Below, one piece after another: positions 62,627 to 64,000 of a stretch of DNA of 64,000 nucleotides (within the stretch, counting starts at the first letter, position 1; each line of letters opens with the position of its first letter). This stretch comes from Anaerolineaceae bacterium (GTDB lineage: Bacteria; Chloroflexota; Anaerolineae; Aggregatilineales; Phototrophicaceae): assembly GCA_002699585.1 (NCBI GenBank), contig PABP01000036.1, forward strand, positions 312,333-376,332. Reading direction: 5' to 3'. The notes beneath the pieces are model-generated. The model saw only the letters and a list, made by a program, of their open reading frames with translations. It was not told the DNA's origin and ran no database searches. The position numbers and the translations under genes were made by a program.

Positions 62627-62646
62627 TAATGTGACCTGTCACATTA
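62627..62646. promoter_or_regulatory. 20-bp operator-like palindrome in divergent gap
   Basis: TAATGTGACCTGTCACATTA: nine-base arms around CT, a perfect palindrome, midway between the divergent sugar-binding protein and GH42 genes. It resembles a CRP-type half site (TGTGA/TCACA) but with a four-base gap. It is the best candidate for coordinated control of the two units. The rest of the 352-bp gap holds no gene. Confidence 0.6.
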
Positions 62647-62783
62647 ATGAGTGTGTGTTTTTGAGCAAATCATCACCCGCGCTTCTGGTTTCCGGGAGGG
62701 ATGGAGATGGTAAATCATGCATGGTCTGTCGACTTTACAGGCAGACAACTTAGAAGACCTACTTCTTTAGAAAGGCAATTCCA

Positions 62784-64000
62784 TTGAAGTCATATCCTCC
62801 TGTCAACGCAAAAGCACCCTTTATCTGGCATGGTGGCGATTACAACCCTGAACAGTGGCCACGTGAGGTTTGGCAGGAAGATTTCCGGCTGATGCGCGAG
62901 GCAGGCATCACGGTTGCGACCGTCGGCGTGTTCAGTTGGGTGACGCTGCAACCCGCCGAGGATACGTTTAACTTTGGCTGGCTCGACGAAGTGCTCGACG
63001 GCCTGCATGAGAATGGCATCAAGGCCATTCTGGCGACACCCAGCGCCGCCCAACCTGCCTGGATGTCGCAAGCCTACCCGGAGATCATGCGTGTGAATGA
63101 ACACGGTCAGCGGCTGGTGCACAGTGGGCGCGTCAACTACTGTCCCAATTCCCCAGACTACCGCCGTTTTAGTGGGGATATGGCGCGGCGGCTGGCCGAG
63201 CGTTATGGTCAGCACCCGGCGGTGATTTTGTGGCACATCAGCAACGAATACGATGGCTGGTGCTACTGCGATACTTGCGCCGCCAATTTCCGTGAGTGGC
63301 TGAAAGCCAAATATGGCGCGATTGACGAACTCAACCAGCGCTATTGGACCGCTTTCTGGAGCCATACCTACACCGACTGGTCGCAGATTATGCCGCCCTA
63401 CCAGCATGGCGAAAGACTGACTCATGGACTGACGCTGGATTATTTTCGCTTTATGACCGAGTCCAATATCGCCTGCTACACTCACGAGCGCGACATCATC
63501 CGTGGCATCACGCCGGACATCCCCATTACCACCAACCTCATGGGAACCTATAAGCCCTTCGACTATCGCAAATGGGCCAAGGAGATGGACGTCATCACCT
63601 GGGATTGCTACCCACAGCCCAACCAGTCCCCTGGCGAAATCGCGTTTATGCACGACATCATGCGCGGACTGAAAGATGGCCAACCCTTCCTGCTGATGGA
63701 ACAGACGCCCAGCAGTCAGAACTGGCAGGCGGTCAATGCACTCAAGCGGCCCGGTGTGCTGCGCTTGTGGAGCTACTTAGCGCTGGCGCACGGTGCGGAC
63801 TCTGTGTTGTACTTCCAGTGGCGGCGCGGACGTGGCGGCAGCGAAAAGCTGCACGGCGCCGTTGTGGAGCATGCTGGACGCAGCGATACGCGCGTCTTCC
63901 GTGAGGTCAGCCAACTGGGTGCCGAACTCAAAACCCTGGGCGATAACTTCCTGGGTGCGACAACGCAGTCGCGAGTGGGCATCGTCTTTGATTGGGATAA
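62784..64000 (+). CDS. GH42 beta-galactosidase (3' end beyond right edge)
   Basis: The first 405 codons of an intracellular beta-galactosidase (EC 3.2.1.23). Start TTG 62784 follows AGAAAGG at 8-base spacing; the frame is closed by TAG at 62751 and has no ATG in the right place. GH42 landmarks: GGDYNPEQWP near 17-26, acid/base E155 in HISNEYDGW, zinc-type cysteines in VNYCPNSP and CYCDTC, nucleophile E306 in LLMEQTPSSQNW. Divergent from the sugar ABC operon. The window ends within the domain after the barrel. Confidence 0.93.
   Translation, partial: MKSYPPVNAKAPFIWHGGDYNPEQWPREVWQEDFRLMREAGITVATVGVFSWVTLQPAEDTFNFGWLDEVLDGLHENGIKAILATPSAAQPAWMSQAYPEIMRVNEHGQRLVHSGRVNYCPNSPDYRRFSGDMARRLAERYGQHPAVILWHISNEYDGWCYCDTCAANFREWLKAKYGAIDELNQRYWTAFWSHTYTDWSQIMPPYQHGERLTHGLTLDYFRFMTESNIACYTHERDIIRGITPDIPITTNLMGTYKPFDYRKWAKEMDVITWDCYPQPNQSPGEIAFMHDIMRGLKDGQPFLLMEQTPSSQNWQAVNALKRPGVLRLWSYLALAHGADSVLYFQWRRGRGGSEKLHGAVVEHAGRSDTRVFREVSQLGAELKTLGDNFLGATTQSRVGIVFDWD

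Overview
The window looks like a chromosomal segment of a heterotrophic Chloroflexi-type bacterium (Anaerolineae or relatives). I infer this from gene content and style, not from a marker gene: ABC sugar importers without their own ATPase, many glycoside hydrolases and Gfo/Idh oxidoreductases, a Hox-type NiFe hydrogenase, a NrfD-type membrane complex, SDR-type threonine dehydrogenase plus Kbl, and short palindromic repeats in many gaps. No rRNA, tRNA, CRISPR array, transposase or phage gene was found.

Layout. (1) 1-13950: a uronate and sugar locus. On the minus strand are a Gfo/Idh oxidoreductase, uxaC, uxaB and a very large uxaA cut by the left edge. Divergent from them on the plus strand are a GntR/FCD regulator, an OYE-like flavoprotein, two overlapping Gfo/Idh genes and a GH106-like glycosidase. 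(2) 14056-17608: a minus-strand module of circularly permuted ATP-grasp, alpha-E protein and transglutaminase, with a decayed piece of a second alpha-E gene inside it. (3) 17885-20493: a sugar isomerase-like TIM barrel and a GH127 enzyme. (4) 20590-27639: a two-component system followed by a 16-heme cytochrome, a four-cluster ferredoxin and a NrfD membrane subunit, resembling Hmc-type redox conduits; a 53-residue membrane protein is divergent. (5) 27975-35854: MFS transporter, GH2 beta-mannosidase, NanE epimerase, ROK kinase, sulfatase and an XRE-cupin regulator. (6) 36080-41318: hoxEFUYH plus a maturation protease, a bidirectional NAD-linked NiFe hydrogenase, with CRP/FNR-like palindromes upstream. 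(7) 41608-44531: threonine degradation (tdh, kbl) and a small membrane protein. (8) 44693-55135: a LacI regulator with a clear promoter and operator, and its probable target operon: sugar-binding protein, two permeases, two clan GH-A enzymes, a PIG-V-like mannosyltransferase and GH1. (9) 55338-59076: SLC13 permease, and a divergent CDF zinc transporter/Fur pair. (10) 59132-64000: a second CUT1 sugar importer divergent from a GH42 beta-galactosidase cut by the right edge.

How they work together: most genes serve uptake and breakdown of plant- or algal-type glycans (uronates, mannosides, arabinosides, galactosides, sulfated sugars), each unit with its own regulator. The hydrogenase and the Hmc-like complex handle redox balance.

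Most unusual points: uxaA encodes two tandem dehydratase units with complementary loss of key residues; the 16-heme cytochrome is built from two octaheme units and has no catalytic partner in the operon; the transglutaminase carries a nine-glutamine tail beside a decayed alpha-E duplicate; identical 31-bp terminators flank the fur/CDF pair; and short 13-15 bp tandem duplications recur in intergenic DNA.
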